A stretch of DNA of 50,073 nt from Prevotella sp. (GTDB lineage: Bacteria > Bacteroidota > Bacteroidia > Bacteroidales > Bacteroidaceae), in NCBI GenBank assembly GCA_017619445.1, contig JAFZSI010000037.1, forward strand, positions 1 through 50,073. The letters are read 5' to 3'. Positions within the stretch are counted from its first letter, which is position 1, and each line of letters opens with the position of its first letter. The notes below the pieces were generated by a model, which did no database searches, was not told the origin of the DNA, and worked only from the letters and a program-made list of their open reading frames with translations. Shown one piece after another: positions 33,906 through 42,919 of this stretch. The position numbers and the translations under genes were made by a program.

Positions 33906-36231
33906 TCTGTTTGTTATTATAACGTGAGTTCGACGTAAGCTTTATGCCTTGCTCTTTTATTCGGATGGTGTTGTTCTGCCTTATTTTCTGCTTAGGATTC
34001 TTGCGCAGGTAGTAGCGTATGCCAAAGAGGGGGCACCAGGTGCGTTTCTGTCTGCTCCATGAATAAGACGTATAAGAATCCGTGCTGGTCGTTGTCTCAT
34101 ACTTGTATCCGAAGAGCCAGTATAAGCGTGAGTATATCAGCAGGTTGGGCGTTGTCTGGTAGCTGACTGATACCATTGACAAGTTGGGAGTCAGGTATTT
34201 TGTCCTTGAAATGGGCGTGTATTCACTGCTGGTCAGACCTATATTCCCCGATATGTTCCATTTTTTCGGGTTCAGGTTAAACCCGCAACTTAAGAGACTT
34301 CTGTCCTTACGCTTCATATTCTCGAAGTAGTCAATCTGGCAGGTGTATGAAAGATGTACCTGCCCCAGACCCTTGGGGAGATTGTAATTGATATTGGGTC
34401 CGAATTCGAACAATCCGTAGTGGCCCATGTTTCGATATGTGCTTATGAACGCGCCGTTCTCCGTATATCCGTAAGGCTCGATGACATCTGAGGCATATTC
34501 GAAGTTTGCGCTTAACGATATATACAGGTTGTTGTGGTTGAACGAATAGCCTCCACCTACGTGGCGTTTCATCTCGGGCTTCAGGTTTGGGTTTCCCTTG
34601 GATATGACCATTGGGTCGGTTGACATGTTGTAAGGGTTGAGCACTCCCACTTGGGGAGAATAGCTTGTCTTGCTGTAGCTGAACTGGACAGAATGCGCAT
34701 TGCCGAGACGGTAGCTGCCGCTGACAGAAAGATGTGGGGTGAAGTAGCTGTTTGATTCACCCCCGGCATTGAGCCATGTCCCCTTCACACCTATTGAGCA
34801 CATGTAGTACAGCTTGCCCAACTGGCTGCTGAACGAAGCATAGAGATACTCGCTCAGCTCCTTGTGGATGAAAACGGGCACATGGTCGCTTATCTTGTCT
34901 ATATTGTCATTGGTCCACGAAAAAGAGCTGCCAAGGCCAAGGTAATGCCTGTTGTTCCAATTCTGCGAATAGTCAGCGTCAACCGTGGATGATGTACGTC
35001 TGTTTTTATACTCTAACGGATAAAAGCCTGAAAGCGACTGTAGGTCACTGTAGGTTTCCTCCTGTTCACCTTTTGTCTGGTTGCCGTTCACGTTGAAGGC
35101 ACCGTTCAGCTGAATTTTCTGTGAATTGGAGAAATCGTGCTCGAAGAGCATGCTTGCGGTCAGAATGTAGTATTCTATCTTGTTGAGCGATTCTCGGATG
35201 AATGTGTGGCTGCCGTCCTGATTCATTACGCCGTTACCCGTGTATGAAGAATTACCGTCTATGGCAATCACACTTATCTGGCCGCCAATAAAACTCTTCT
35301 CGTCTGGGTTCCATTTCGCCATCAGTTTGCTGTCTGTCCTCAACGTATTGTTCCTTGTCTGTCCCTCGCTGTACTTGTCGTAGCCTGGACCATGCTGATC
35401 CATCAAGTTTTCTGTCTCCTTGTGATAAGTATTTGACAAGCTCAGATCGCCATATACAGAGAATCGCGGGTTTCCTGTCTCGAAGCCGCCGAAACTGCCC
35501 GACTGCATGAGTGAAGGTATCGTGACGGCTCCGCCCAGTTCATTCCACAGGTAGGGCTTCCGCTTCTTTTTCAGCCTTATATTCAGTATTTTCCTAATGC
35601 CCTTTTGCATATATCTGGCATCCACGGCCTCTATCACCTCAACCGAGGCTATTTCCTTGGGGTCAATGGGAGAGATGCCCGAATTCACACTCTTGCCGTC
35701 AACGAGAATATAATAAGGCAGTCCTTCAATGGTTTCCACACTTTTTGAAATGACATCTATCCTCAGTTTCGGTATTTCCTGCAGTGCCCTGAAGGGATCC
35801 TTGCTTTTCTTTGCATATTTTGAAAGATAATAAATCTCTCCTGTAGCTGTGTGCTTAACGTGGTAGGTACGGTCGCCCTCAACAACCACCTCTTCAAGCA
35901 TCTGTGTATCGGGCTGAAGCATCACCGTGTTCTCCCTGTCAGAGTAAAGGGGAACCATGGCTGTGGAAAGGCCGATGTAGCTCACTTTGCCTATCACCTC
36001 AACAGAATCGCAGGCGATAGCGAACACTCCCTCCTCGTCTGTAATGCCACCGCCTATCTGCGTGGAGTCTGTTTTGTTTAAAAGGGCAACAGTGGCGTAG
36101 GATACAGGATAGTCTTCCTCATCCACCACCCTGCCCCTGATTTGTGACTGTGCAGACACTTTCATATTACCCCCGGCAATAAGCAGCAGCGTGACAAGGA
36201 CTAAATAGGTGTAAGTATGATTTTTTTTCAT
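33841..36231 (-). CDS. Outer-membrane beta-barrel protein with carboxypeptidase-regulatory domain (copy A)
   Basis: The 796-aa protein has the same plan as copy B: signal peptide, carboxypeptidase-regulatory-like domain, plug-like domain (ALQEIPKLRID, YILVDGKSVNSGISPIDPKE) and barrel. After the point where copy B stops (EQGIKL) it reads on for about 31 residues (TSNSRYNNKQNEKKSYLHLF and beyond) because the stop is absent at the junction with the duplicated 5' cassette of copy B; the tail is the first 65 bp of copy B read in another frame. Whether the tail disturbs barrel assembly is unknown. The gene itself starts inside the 105-aa ORF upstream with an identical overlap. Confidence 0.87.
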   Translation of the reverse strand: MKKNHTYTYLVLVTLLLIAGGNMKVSAQSQIRGRVVDEEDYPVSYATVALLNKTDSTQIGGGITDEEGVFAIACDSVEVIGKVSYIGLSTAMVPLYSDRENTVMLQPDTQMLEEVVVEGDRTYHVKHTATGEIYYLSKYAKKSKDPFRALQEIPKLRIDVISKSVETIEGLPYYILVDGKSVNSGISPIDPKEIASVEVIEAVDARYMQKGIRKILNIRLKKKRKPYLWNELGGAVTIPSLMQSGSFGGFETGNPRFSVYGDLSLSNTYHKETENLMDQHGPGYDKYSEGQTRNNTLRTDSKLMAKWNPDEKSFIGGQISVIAIDGNSSYTGNGVMNQDGSHTFIRESLNKIEYYILTASMLFEHDFSNSQKIQLNGAFNVNGNQTKGEQEETYSDLQSLSGFYPLEYKNRRTSSTVDADYSQNWNNRHYLGLGSSFSWTNDNIDKISDHVPVFIHKELSEYLYASFSSQLGKLYYMCSIGVKGTWLNAGGESNSYFTPHLSVSGSYRLGNAHSVQFSYSKTSYSPQVGVLNPYNMSTDPMVISKGNPNLKPEMKRHVGGGYSFNHNNLYISLSANFEYASDVIEPYGYTENGAFISTYRNMGHYGLFEFGPNINYNLPKGLGQVHLSYTCQIDYFENMKRKDRSLLSCGFNLNPKKWNISGNIGLTSSEYTPISRTKYLTPNLSMVSVSYQTTPNLLIYSRLYWLFGYKYETTTSTDSYTSYSWSRQKRTWCPLFGIRYYLRKNPKQKIRQNNTIRIKEQGIKLTSNSRYNNKQNEKKSYLHLFSPCHAAAYCRG

Positions 36232-36484
36232 TCTGTTTGTTATTATAACGTGAGTTCGGCGAATATATTTCAGTTCGGGGGATAAAACTCGTTAAACAAC
36301 TTTGCAATACATAATCACCTGAGAGAGTGGATGGCAGAATGATGCTGCTCGTTGCAGCGGGCATCAGCGTCTGGTAAATGACATCGTCATCGGCCTCTAT
36401 TGGCGTTATCCCGCGGCGGCGGCTGGTTTCCAAGGCTCGCTGTCGCAGCTGCCGGACAATCTGTTCAGATGTACTTTCTGTCAT
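36167..36484 (-). CDS. Unidentified 105-aa ORF at the head of the exporter operon
   Basis: The ORF starts MTESTSEQIVRQLRQRALET, continues with a basic-to-acidic region (RRRGITPIEADDDVIYQTLM) and a hydroxy-rich middle (PAATSSIILPSTLSG), and ends with 29 residues identical to the tail of copy A, since it too reads into the duplicated 5' cassette. There is no signal peptide and no double-glycine leader, so it is not an obvious export substrate. I do not recognise the N-terminal 75 residues. It may be a small regulator, a truncated gene, or a translated leader that couples translation to copy A (65-bp overlap). Confidence 0.55.
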   Translation of the reverse strand: MTESTSEQIVRQLRQRALETSRRRGITPIEADDDVIYQTLMPAATSSIILPSTLSGDYVLQSCLTSFIPRTEIYSPNSRYNNKQNEKKSYLHLFSPCHAAAYCRG

Positions 36485-36800
36485 GCTCTATTTGCTTTCG
36501 TCGTTTGATAATATAACACATAAGAAAAGGAAATGCAAACAGAACTTAACATTAATTATGTTTTTTCTCTTGTATTCGCTTTGAAGGAACTCGTTTTTCA
36601 ACATTTTTGCAGTAAAAGGGGGAAAAGGAGTGAAGGAGAGAAGTAGTAATAGTTGAAAACAGTGAATTTGGTACTATGAATGTGCTGCTACAGTGCGGTG
36701 CAGGCATCGAGGAAGATAATCGCGAGAAGTGCGGTTGTGAAGTGTTTCATAAAGAAAATTAGTTTAATGGTTCTTACTGCAAGAATTATTTATACGAGCA
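36485..36800. other. Upstream region of the exporter operon
   Basis: No TAnnTTTG promoter is visible for the minus-strand operon. The stretch is AT-rich and holds one 20-codon ORF with a lipobox-like end (36688-36750). Otherwise nothing recognisable. Confidence 0.5.
36688..36750 (-). other. 20-codon ORF resembling a lipoprotein signal peptide
   Basis: The minus-strand ORF reads MKHFTTALLAIIFLDACTAL and stops: a charged start, hydrophobic core and LDAC, like a type II signal peptide cut short three residues after the Cys. It may be a micro-lipoprotein, the stump of a decayed lipoprotein gene, or chance. No promoter is visible. Confidence 0.22.
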
Positions 36801-37012
36801 AATATTCTAGAAAATCTGAGCGTAAAGCAAAACGTTGTATTCACAAAGCGGCACTTTAGAAAAACAACGTCGGATGTGGTTTTTCTAAAGTGCCGCTATA
36901 AGACAGAATTTTCTAGAAAATTTGAACGTAAACCTACGAGTTGTGATTGTAATGTGCAGGTTTGTATTTGCAAAGCATCACTTGGCGTTTGTAAGGCATA
37001 GTATTACTGAAT
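36801..37012 (+). repeat. 21/22-bp modular repeat, copy 5 (two cores, eight units)
   Basis: Core at 36801 (AATATTCTAGAAAAT), units at 36823, 36844, 36865 and 36886, core at 36907 (AATTTTCTAGAAAATT), units at 36929, 36950, 36971 and 36992, in exact register over 212 bp. Units 36844-36886 hold a perfect 18-bp hairpin: GCGGCACTTTAGAAAAAC at 36848-36865 with its complement at 36879-36896, loop 13 nt. The array ends 10 bp before the stop codon of the DUF4419 gene. Confidence 0.94.
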
Positions 37013-37022
37013 CTGCATGTTA

Positions 37023-38186
37023 CTACTCCGAATCTGCTTTTCTCACCATCCATCCGATGACGGGTTTCACGGCGAGTGAGGTGGCGTTCTGTTCAACGCC
37101 CACGAATCCTGCGTAGAGTTCCATGGGTGTTTCGTCTATCAATGAGCTATCAGGGGCGATGCGTTTGTAACGGAAGCCCACTCGCACCATTTCCGAATCC
37201 ATATCTGCGTTCCAATTGACTTTGCTGAGGGTGTTGCCATTTTCGTCAGGAAAAAGCCTAAGCATCCAACCGTTGATTTTCGTCGGCTTTTCGTCACTAC
37301 ACGGGCCTCCTTTCAGCTCATCCACCTTGTGTTTCTTCACTACAGACTGCCAAAAGCGGCGGTTTGGCCGGCCTTCAGCCGTATTGATGAACTCCTGAAG
37401 CAATGGTTCGAGCTGCCCGACCCATTTAGTGAGTCCGTACTTGCTCAGTTTGCGTGTTTTTTCGAGCACGAGCCGCCAGTCGGCTGGCGTTCCTAAGAGC
37501 GTAACGGACGGAATGCCGCAGGCAAAGTAGAACACCGTATAGTCAAAAAAGGCCTTGACTGCATCCATCAGAGTGATTTCTGATGCCAATCGTTCGGGCA
37601 GACCTGTGGTGGTAAAGTTGGCCGTGATAGTTTCTGCAATGCCGTCTTTGGTGTATGCGCTTATCTGTTTGTTGAATCCGTCGAGAATGGCGGGCCAGTC
37701 ACCTGTTTCGGCAAGCAAGTCGTTTTGTGACCTGACGGCAATTTCCATTTTTCCTTCGTGGCTTACCAATAGGCTGCGCAACTGTTCGGCATGGGCATTC
37801 ACATATTTCGAGAAGCCCTGAGCGATGAGCAGCCAAATCATGTCTGGCGAAAGCACCACGGGCCGGTGCTCGGCATAGGCTTTGACCAGACATCGGAAAA
37901 ACACATCGGTGCCTACGTGGGCCAGGCTCTGATCAGCGAAGCTGCTGGCGATGAGTTGGAGACTGTCGCCGTCAATTCCAAACTGCCGAAGAAGCATTTC
38001 GGCAAGGTCAGCACCGTCTGTCATGTCCAGCGACGCGGGTTCGGACAGATTCTCGTCAACAACGAAAGTGATGGTTCCCTGACTTTGCGCAACAATCTTG
38101 GCCTCGCCCTTACCTCCGGCAAAGGCACAGATGTTTATGCCTGACATTAGCATGACGATGATAAGACAATAGAAATGGTTTTTCAT
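37023..38186 (-). CDS. Exported DUF4419 protein
   Basis: From ATG 38186 the protein has 387 residues with a signal peptide (LMSGINICAFAG). The body matches DUF4419: ANFTTTG, a hydrophobic FFDYTVFYFACGIPSVTLLG, TPADWRLVLEKTRKLSKYGL and WVGQLEPLLQEFI, then a C-terminal beta-rich part ending VKPVIGWMVRK. The family occurs in Bacteroidetes and fungi and has no settled function. An upstream in-frame start at 38228 would overlap leuB and adds a charged stretch before the signal peptide, so 38186 is preferred. It follows leuB by 38 bp with no terminator between, so it may be transcribed with the leu operon. Confidence 0.83.
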   Translation of the reverse strand: MKNHFYCLIIVMLMSGINICAFAGGKGEAKIVAQSQGTITFVVDENLSEPASLDMTDGADLAEMLLRQFGIDGDSLQLIASSFADQSLAHVGTDVFFRCLVKAYAEHRPVVLSPDMIWLLIAQGFSKYVNAHAEQLRSLLVSHEGKMEIAVRSQNDLLAETGDWPAILDGFNKQISAYTKDGIAETITANFTTTGLPERLASEITLMDAVKAFFDYTVFYFACGIPSVTLLGTPADWRLVLEKTRKLSKYGLTKWVGQLEPLLQEFINTAEGRPNRRFWQSVVKKHKVDELKGGPCSDEKPTKINGWMLRLFPDENGNTLSKVNWNADMDSEMVRVGFRYKRIAPDSSLIDETPMELYAGFVGVEQNATSLAVKPVIGWMVRKADSE

Positions 38187-38224
38187 GGTATTGTATCTAA
38201 AAGATTTTGTTCGTTGCTGACAGT

Positions 38225-39289
38225 TCAATGTGCAGAGTTGATATACTCAACAATCCACTGCCCTACTTCGCGCGTGCCGTAGGTAGCACCGCCTTCGACC
38301 TGAATCTCTGGTGTACGCACGTTGGCATCGAGCGAGGCGGTAACGGCCTCGCGCACAAGTGCGCCCTCGTCGTTGAGCGAGAAATGCTCTAACAGCATGG
38401 CAACGGAGAGTATCTGTGCCAACGGGTTGGCCAGGTTCTTGCCTGCGGCCTGCGGCCATGAACCGTGGACAGGCTCAAACAGAGGCGTATGCTCGCCGAG
38501 CGAAGCAGAGGGCTGCAGACCCATTGAACCGGTGATGCAGGAGGTCTCGTCGGTAAGAATGTCGCCGAAGGTGTTTTCTGTAACAATGACATCGAAGAAA
38601 CGCGGCTCGGTGAGTACGCGCATCGAGGCGTTGTCGATGAACATGTAGTCGGTGGTCACGTCGGGATACTGCGGCTCCATTTCCTTAGCAATTTGTCTCC
38701 ACAGGCGGCTGCTTGCCAAGATGTTGGCCTTATCAACCACGGTGAGATGGCGTTTACGCTTTTGTGCTGTCTCGAAGCCCACACGCAGAATGCGCTCAAT
38801 CTCTGGACGGGTGTAGATGTCGGTGTCGTAGGCAAGGTCGTTGTCCTGGTAGCGTTTGCCAAAGTACATGCCGCCGGTAAGTTCGCGAATGACAATGAAA
38901 TCGGCACCGCGGAGCAACTCATCTTTGAGCGGCGATTTGTGCAAAAGGCAAGGGAAGGTGGCCACGGGACGGATGTTGGCAAAGAGACCTAACTTTTTGC
39001 GCATGGCCAGCAACCCCTGCTCAGGCCGAACGGGAGCTGTGGGGTCGTGGTCGTACTTCAGGTCACCAACGGCGGCAAAGAGCACCGCGTCGGCACGCAT
39101 ACATACGGCGTGCGTGGCCTCTGGATATGGGTCGCCCACAACATCAATGGCATGGGCACCACAAATGGCCTCCTCGAAGGTGAACTCGTGGTTGAACTTT
39201 TGGGCAATGGCGTTCATAACGGCAACGCCCTGTTTCATAATTTCCGGACCTATGCCGTCGCCCGGAAGTACTGCAATCTTTAATTTCAT
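38225..39289 (-). CDS. leuB: 3-isopropylmalate dehydrogenase
   Basis: LeuB oxidatively decarboxylates 3-isopropylmalate with NAD in leucine synthesis. The 354-aa protein has the family signatures: [13 protein letters not shown] at the N-terminus, [20 protein letters not shown] (substrate Arg residues), [26 protein letters not shown], the metal-site region YMFIDNASM followed by [13 protein letters not shown], and [14 protein letters not shown] before the NAD-binding Asn region. It is the fifth gene of the leu operon, 20 bp after the LeuA-type gene. Confidence 0.97.
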   Translation of the reverse strand: MKLKIAVLPGDGIGPEIMKQGVAVMNAIAQKFNHEFTFEEAICGAHAIDVVGDPYPEATHAVCMRADAVLFAAVGDLKYDHDPTAPVRPEQGLLAMRKKLGLFANIRPVATFPCLLHKSPLKDELLRGADFIVIRELTGGMYFGKRYQDNDLAYDTDIYTRPEIERILRVGFETAQKRKRHLTVVDKANILASSRLWRQIAKEMEPQYPDVTTDYMFIDNASMRVLTEPRFFDVIVTENTFGDILTDETSCITGSMGLQPSASLGEHTPLFEPVHGSWPQAAGKNLANPLAQILSVAMLLEHFSLNDEGALVREAVTASLDANVRTPEIQVEGGATYGTREVGQWIVEYINSAH

Positions 39290-39309
39290 AATGAATGGTA
39301 TTTTTTTAC

Positions 39310-40890
39310 TTATTCTTTGTTTTCTTGTTCGCCTTCGTAAATGTTGAGCATCTTGAAAGTGGCCTTGATGGCCGCTTCGGTCTGGTCGGCATCAAGCCCT
39401 CGGGTGCGGATGAGCCGTCCGTTGTCGTTCCAAGTAATGACGGTCTGCACAAGTGCGTCGGTACGTCCGCCCGGCGGAATACTCACCTGATAGTTGGCAA
39501 GAATGGGGAAAGTGCGGTCGAGATATTTCTTATAAATGTAGCGCAACGACTTTACGAAAGCGTCGTATTGTCCGTCGCCCGTGGCACTTGCCTCGTATTG
39601 TTTTCCGTTGATTTCTACTTTAATGTTTGCTCCAGGCTTCAGACCGTAAGCCGTTGAAACAACATAACTTACCAACTTTACTTTATCTTCTGGTGCATCG
39701 TGCTTCAAAACGTCGCTCACAATATAAGGAAGGTCTTCTTGGGTAACGATTTCCTTTTTGTCGCCCAGCTCAGTGATGCGCTTTGCCACCTTCTTTTGCT
39801 GTTCGGGTGTAAGCACCAGTCCAAGTTCCTCAAGGTTCTTTACAATATTCGCCTTGCCGCTGTTTTTTCCAAGCGCATATTCGCGGCGACGCCCGAAACG
39901 TTCGGGCACAAGCTCGTTCTGGTAGAGGTTGTTCTTGCGGTCGCCGTCGGCATGAACGCCAGCCACCTGCGTGAACACATTCTCGCCCACAATAGGCTGG
40001 TTCGAAGCGATGGCAATGCCGCTGTAGCCTTCAACAAGTTTGCTGATGTCGTTTAGTTTGCCCTCGTTGATGCTGGTACGGGCATTGAATTTGTCTTTCA
40101 GAATCACCTGAACACTTGCCAGCGGGGCGTTGCCGCAGCGTTCGCCGAGACCGTTGACGGTTACGTGTAGTCCTTTTGCGCCACTGAGCGCAGCTGCCAA
40201 CGAATTGGAAACCGCCAAATCGTAGTCGTTGTGGGCATGGAAGTCAAAGTGCTTGCCGGGATAGCGCTTGAGCATTTTCCTGAAATACTCTACCACCTGT
40301 AGGGGGTTCATAATGCCCAACGTGTCGGGAAGCATGAAGCGTCGAACAAGCGGTTTGCCATCGTTGTCGGCAAGTGCGGTGAGCGCATCCATGAGCTGAT
40401 ACACGTAGGCGGGATGTTCTTTCATACCGCCAGACCAGTCCTCAAGATACACATTCACAGTCATGCCCTTCTCTGCGGCATAGCGTATGCTTTGGGTAAT
40501 GTCGGCAATGTGTTCCTCGGGAGTCTTGCCCAACTGCTCAAGGCAATGCTTCTGCGAGCCTTTGGTCAGCAAGTTGACAACGCGGCCACCGCAAGCATCT
40601 ATCCAGTCGATGCTGCGCCCGCCATCAACAAAGCCCAGCACCTCCACACTTTCAGGCAAGCCTAACTGTCGTGCATAACGGCATATCATAGACACCGCGT
40701 CACGCTCACCTTCAGACACTCGCGCCGAGGCCACCTCAATGCGGTCAACATGCACATCTCGCAGCAACATGCGGGCAATCATCAGCTTCTCGTGGGGAAG
40801 AAACGAAACGCCACTGGTCTGTTCGCCGTCGCGCAGCGTACAGTCAAGAATTTCTATGAAGGGAGATTTTACTGGTTGACTTTTTCCCAT
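39310..40890 (-). CDS. Second LeuA-type synthase (2-isopropylmalate or citramalate synthase)
   Basis: From ATG 40890 the protein has 526 residues. The HMGL-like TIM barrel shows [17 protein letters not shown] (metal Asp and catalytic Arg), the metal-binding [14 protein letters not shown] and [12 protein letters not shown]; a LeuA dimer-type regulatory domain fills the C-terminus ([13 protein letters not shown] to the end). It is clearly different from leuA at 42920. Such second copies act in Bacteroidetes either as isopropylmalate synthase 2 or as (R)-citramalate synthase, which feeds isoleucine synthesis; LeuC, LeuD and LeuB then process both products. I cannot settle the substrate by eye. 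Its start lies 22 bp inside leuD; a longer frame to 40953 is unlikely. Confidence 0.9.
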   Translation of the reverse strand: MGKSQPVKSPFIEILDCTLRDGEQTSGVSFLPHEKLMIARMLLRDVHVDRIEVASARVSEGERDAVSMICRYARQLGLPESVEVLGFVDGGRSIDWIDACGGRVVNLLTKGSQKHCLEQLGKTPEEHIADITQSIRYAAEKGMTVNVYLEDWSGGMKEHPAYVYQLMDALTALADNDGKPLVRRFMLPDTLGIMNPLQVVEYFRKMLKRYPGKHFDFHAHNDYDLAVSNSLAAALSGAKGLHVTVNGLGERCGNAPLASVQVILKDKFNARTSINEGKLNDISKLVEGYSGIAIASNQPIVGENVFTQVAGVHADGDRKNNLYQNELVPERFGRRREYALGKNSGKANIVKNLEELGLVLTPEQQKKVAKRITELGDKKEIVTQEDLPYIVSDVLKHDAPEDKVKLVSYVVSTAYGLKPGANIKVEINGKQYEASATGDGQYDAFVKSLRYIYKKYLDRTFPILANYQVSIPPGGRTDALVQTVITWNDNGRLIRTRGLDADQTEAAIKATFKMLNIYEGEQENKE

Positions 40891-41459
40891 GACTCTGTTT
40901 TGTTTTGATTGGAGAGAAGAAAATCGATGTCGTCGAGTCCGTTCATCAGACAATGCTTTTTATAGCCGTTGATTTCGAAATGCTCACTTCGGCCGGTCGC
41001 TTTGTTGGTTACTTGCTGGTTGGGCAAATCCACCTCCACCTCCATGCGGGGATTCTGCTGGATGGAAGCGAACAGTTCCTGCAGGAACGGCTCGCTGACC
41101 ACTACCGGCAAAACGAAATTGTTCAGTTCGTTGTTCTTGTGAATGTCTGCAAAGAATGAACTGATAACCACGCGGAAACCATAGCCGGCAATGGCCCAAG
41201 CCGCATGTTCGCGGCTGCTGCCAGAACCAAAATTCTTTCCAGCAACAAGGATGCAGCCATCATATGTAGGGTTGTTGAGAACAAAGTCTTTCACAGGGTT
41301 TCCGTCCTTGTCGAAACGCCAGTCACGAAAAAGATAGTCTCCGAAACCTTGTTTGTCAGTGGCTTTGAGGTAACGCGCCGGAACAATCTGGTCGGTATCG
41401 ACATTCTCCAACGGAAGGGGCACACACGTGCTTGTTATGATGTTGAATTTATGTTTCAT
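40869..41459 (-). CDS. leuD: 3-isopropylmalate dehydratase small subunit
   Basis: LeuD pairs with LeuC to isomerise 2- to 3-isopropylmalate. The 196-aa length is normal. Signatures: PLPLENVDTDQIVPARYLK at the N-terminus, VAGKNFGSGSSREHAAWAIA (substrate-recognition loop) and VVISSFFADIHKNNELNNFV. Its last 22 bp overlap the start of the second LeuA-type gene, which suggests translational coupling. Confidence 0.97.
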   Translation of the reverse strand: MKHKFNIITSTCVPLPLENVDTDQIVPARYLKATDKQGFGDYLFRDWRFDKDGNPVKDFVLNNPTYDGCILVAGKNFGSGSSREHAAWAIAGYGFRVVISSFFADIHKNNELNNFVLPVVVSEPFLQELFASIQQNPRMEVEVDLPNQQVTNKATGRSEHFEINGYKKHCLMNGLDDIDFLLSNQNKTESWEKVNQ

Positions 41460-41506
41460 CTCTAATGATGTGTTTATTGAGTACTATCTATGCTAACTTT
41501 TGGTGC

Positions 41507-42904
41507 TTAAGCCATCAGTGTGCGCGGGTCGGTAATGACACCTGTAACAGCAGCTGCTGCAGCAACGAGCGGCGACGCAAGTATGGTGCGCGAACCCGGC
41601 CCCTGCCTGCCTTCGAAGTTTCGGTTGCTTGTAGCAATGCAGAGTTTGCCAGCAGGAACTTTGTCGTCGTTCATGGCAAGACACGCCGAGCACCCCGGCT
41701 GACGGATTTCGAAACCGGCCTCCGCAAGAATCTTATCCAGTCCTTCATCTTTTATCTGTCGGACAACAGCCCATGAACCCGGCACGAGCCAAGCTGTGAT
41801 GTTATCTGCCTTTCTGCGGCCTTTTACCAAGGATGCAAAAGCGCGGAAGTCCTCAATGCGTCCGTTGGTGCAAGCACCGAGAAACACATAATCAACGGTA
41901 TGGCCCAACAGTTGCTCGCCAGGAGTAAAGCCCATGTAGTTTAAAGACTTCAGGAAGCTGGTACGGCCAGCCTCGTTGATGTCGTTGAGTGTAGGGATAT
42001 GGCCTGTAATGGCAATGCCCATGCCAGGATTGGTGCCGTATGTGATGCGAGGCTCAATGTCTTCGGCTGCGAAAGAGAGTTCGCGGTCGAAAACAGCATC
42101 GTCGCCACTATGAAGCGTACGCCAATATGCCACGGCTCTCTCCCACTCCTCACCTTTTGGCGCATGCTCACGTCCACGCAGATACTCAAAAGTTGTTTCG
42201 TCGGGCGCAATGAATCCACCGCGAGCTCCCATCTCAATGGAAAGATTGCACAATGTGAGACGGCCCTCCATCGACATGTGACGCACCACGTCGCCCGCAT
42301 ATTCAACAAAATAGCCCGTTGCTCCCGATGTGGTGAGCTGTGCCATGAGGTAAAGAGCAACATCTTTAGCCGTCACTCCTTTTGCCAGCGTTCCGTTGAT
42401 GGTGATTCGCATGGACTTGGGCTTCTGTTGCAAGATGCACTGTGAAGCCAAAACCATCTCTACCTCGCTGGTGCCAATGCCAAAGGCCACAGCACCCATG
42501 GCACCGTGAGTACTTGTATGGGAGTCACCGCATACGATGGTCATGCCCGGCAATGAAAGACCTTTCTCAGGGCCAACTACATGGATGATGCCGTTGTCAG
42601 GTGACATCATGCCGTAGTAGTTCAGTCCAAACTCACGAGCATTACTTTCCAATGCATCAACCTGTTTCTTCGACACAGGGTCTTCTATGGGCTTGTTCTG
42701 GTCGTGCGTGGGGGTGTTGTGGTCGGGCATGCAATAGATGCGTTCCGGGCGGAAACACTTCAATCCTCTTGCACGCAGTCCGTCGAAAGCCTGTGGTGAG
42801 GTCACCTCATGACAATACAGCCTGTCAATATACAACTGTGTCGGGCCGTCTTCCACTTGCTGGACGACGTGTTTGTCCCATATCTTATCGAATAACGTGT
42901 TCAT
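41507..42904 (-). CDS. leuC: 3-isopropylmalate dehydratase large subunit
   Basis: The 465-aa aconitase-family subunit carries the 4Fe-4S cluster. The cluster Cys motifs are [11 protein letters not shown] and [29 protein letters not shown] is the family signature. [20 protein letters not shown] at the N-terminus is also typical. It starts 15 bp after leuA and precedes leuD by 47 bp. Together with LeuD it forms the dehydratase. Confidence 0.97.
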   Translation of the reverse strand: MNTLFDKIWDKHVVQQVEDGPTQLYIDRLYCHEVTSPQAFDGLRARGLKCFRPERIYCMPDHNTPTHDQNKPIEDPVSKKQVDALESNAREFGLNYYGMMSPDNGIIHVVGPEKGLSLPGMTIVCGDSHTSTHGAMGAVAFGIGTSEVEMVLASQCILQQKPKSMRITINGTLAKGVTAKDVALYLMAQLTTSGATGYFVEYAGDVVRHMSMEGRLTLCNLSIEMGARGGFIAPDETTFEYLRGREHAPKGEEWERAVAYWRTLHSGDDAVFDRELSFAAEDIEPRITYGTNPGMGIAITGHIPTLNDINEAGRTSFLKSLNYMGFTPGEQLLGHTVDYVFLGACTNGRIEDFRAFASLVKGRRKADNITAWLVPGSWAVVRQIKDEGLDKILAEAGFEIRQPGCSACLAMNDDKVPAGKLCIATSNRNFEGRQGPGSRTILASPLVAAAAAVTGVITDPRTLMA

Positions 42905-42919
42905 GGATATGTGTATTGA

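Noticed and set aside
36167-36484. 105-aa ORF as the double-glycine substrate of the C39 exporter
   Set aside because: It lacks a GG or GA cleavage site after a 15-25 residue leader, and its C-terminal third is only the out-of-frame start of the next gene.
36676-36762. 28-codon plus-strand ORF opposite the lipobox-like ORF
   Set aside because: No promoter, no leader-peptide features and no double-glycine motif; nothing supports it as an export substrate.
36801-37012. Repeat hairpin as an ordinary intrinsic terminator
   Set aside because: No T run follows the hairpin on either strand, and the hairpin is embedded in the 21-bp register of the array.
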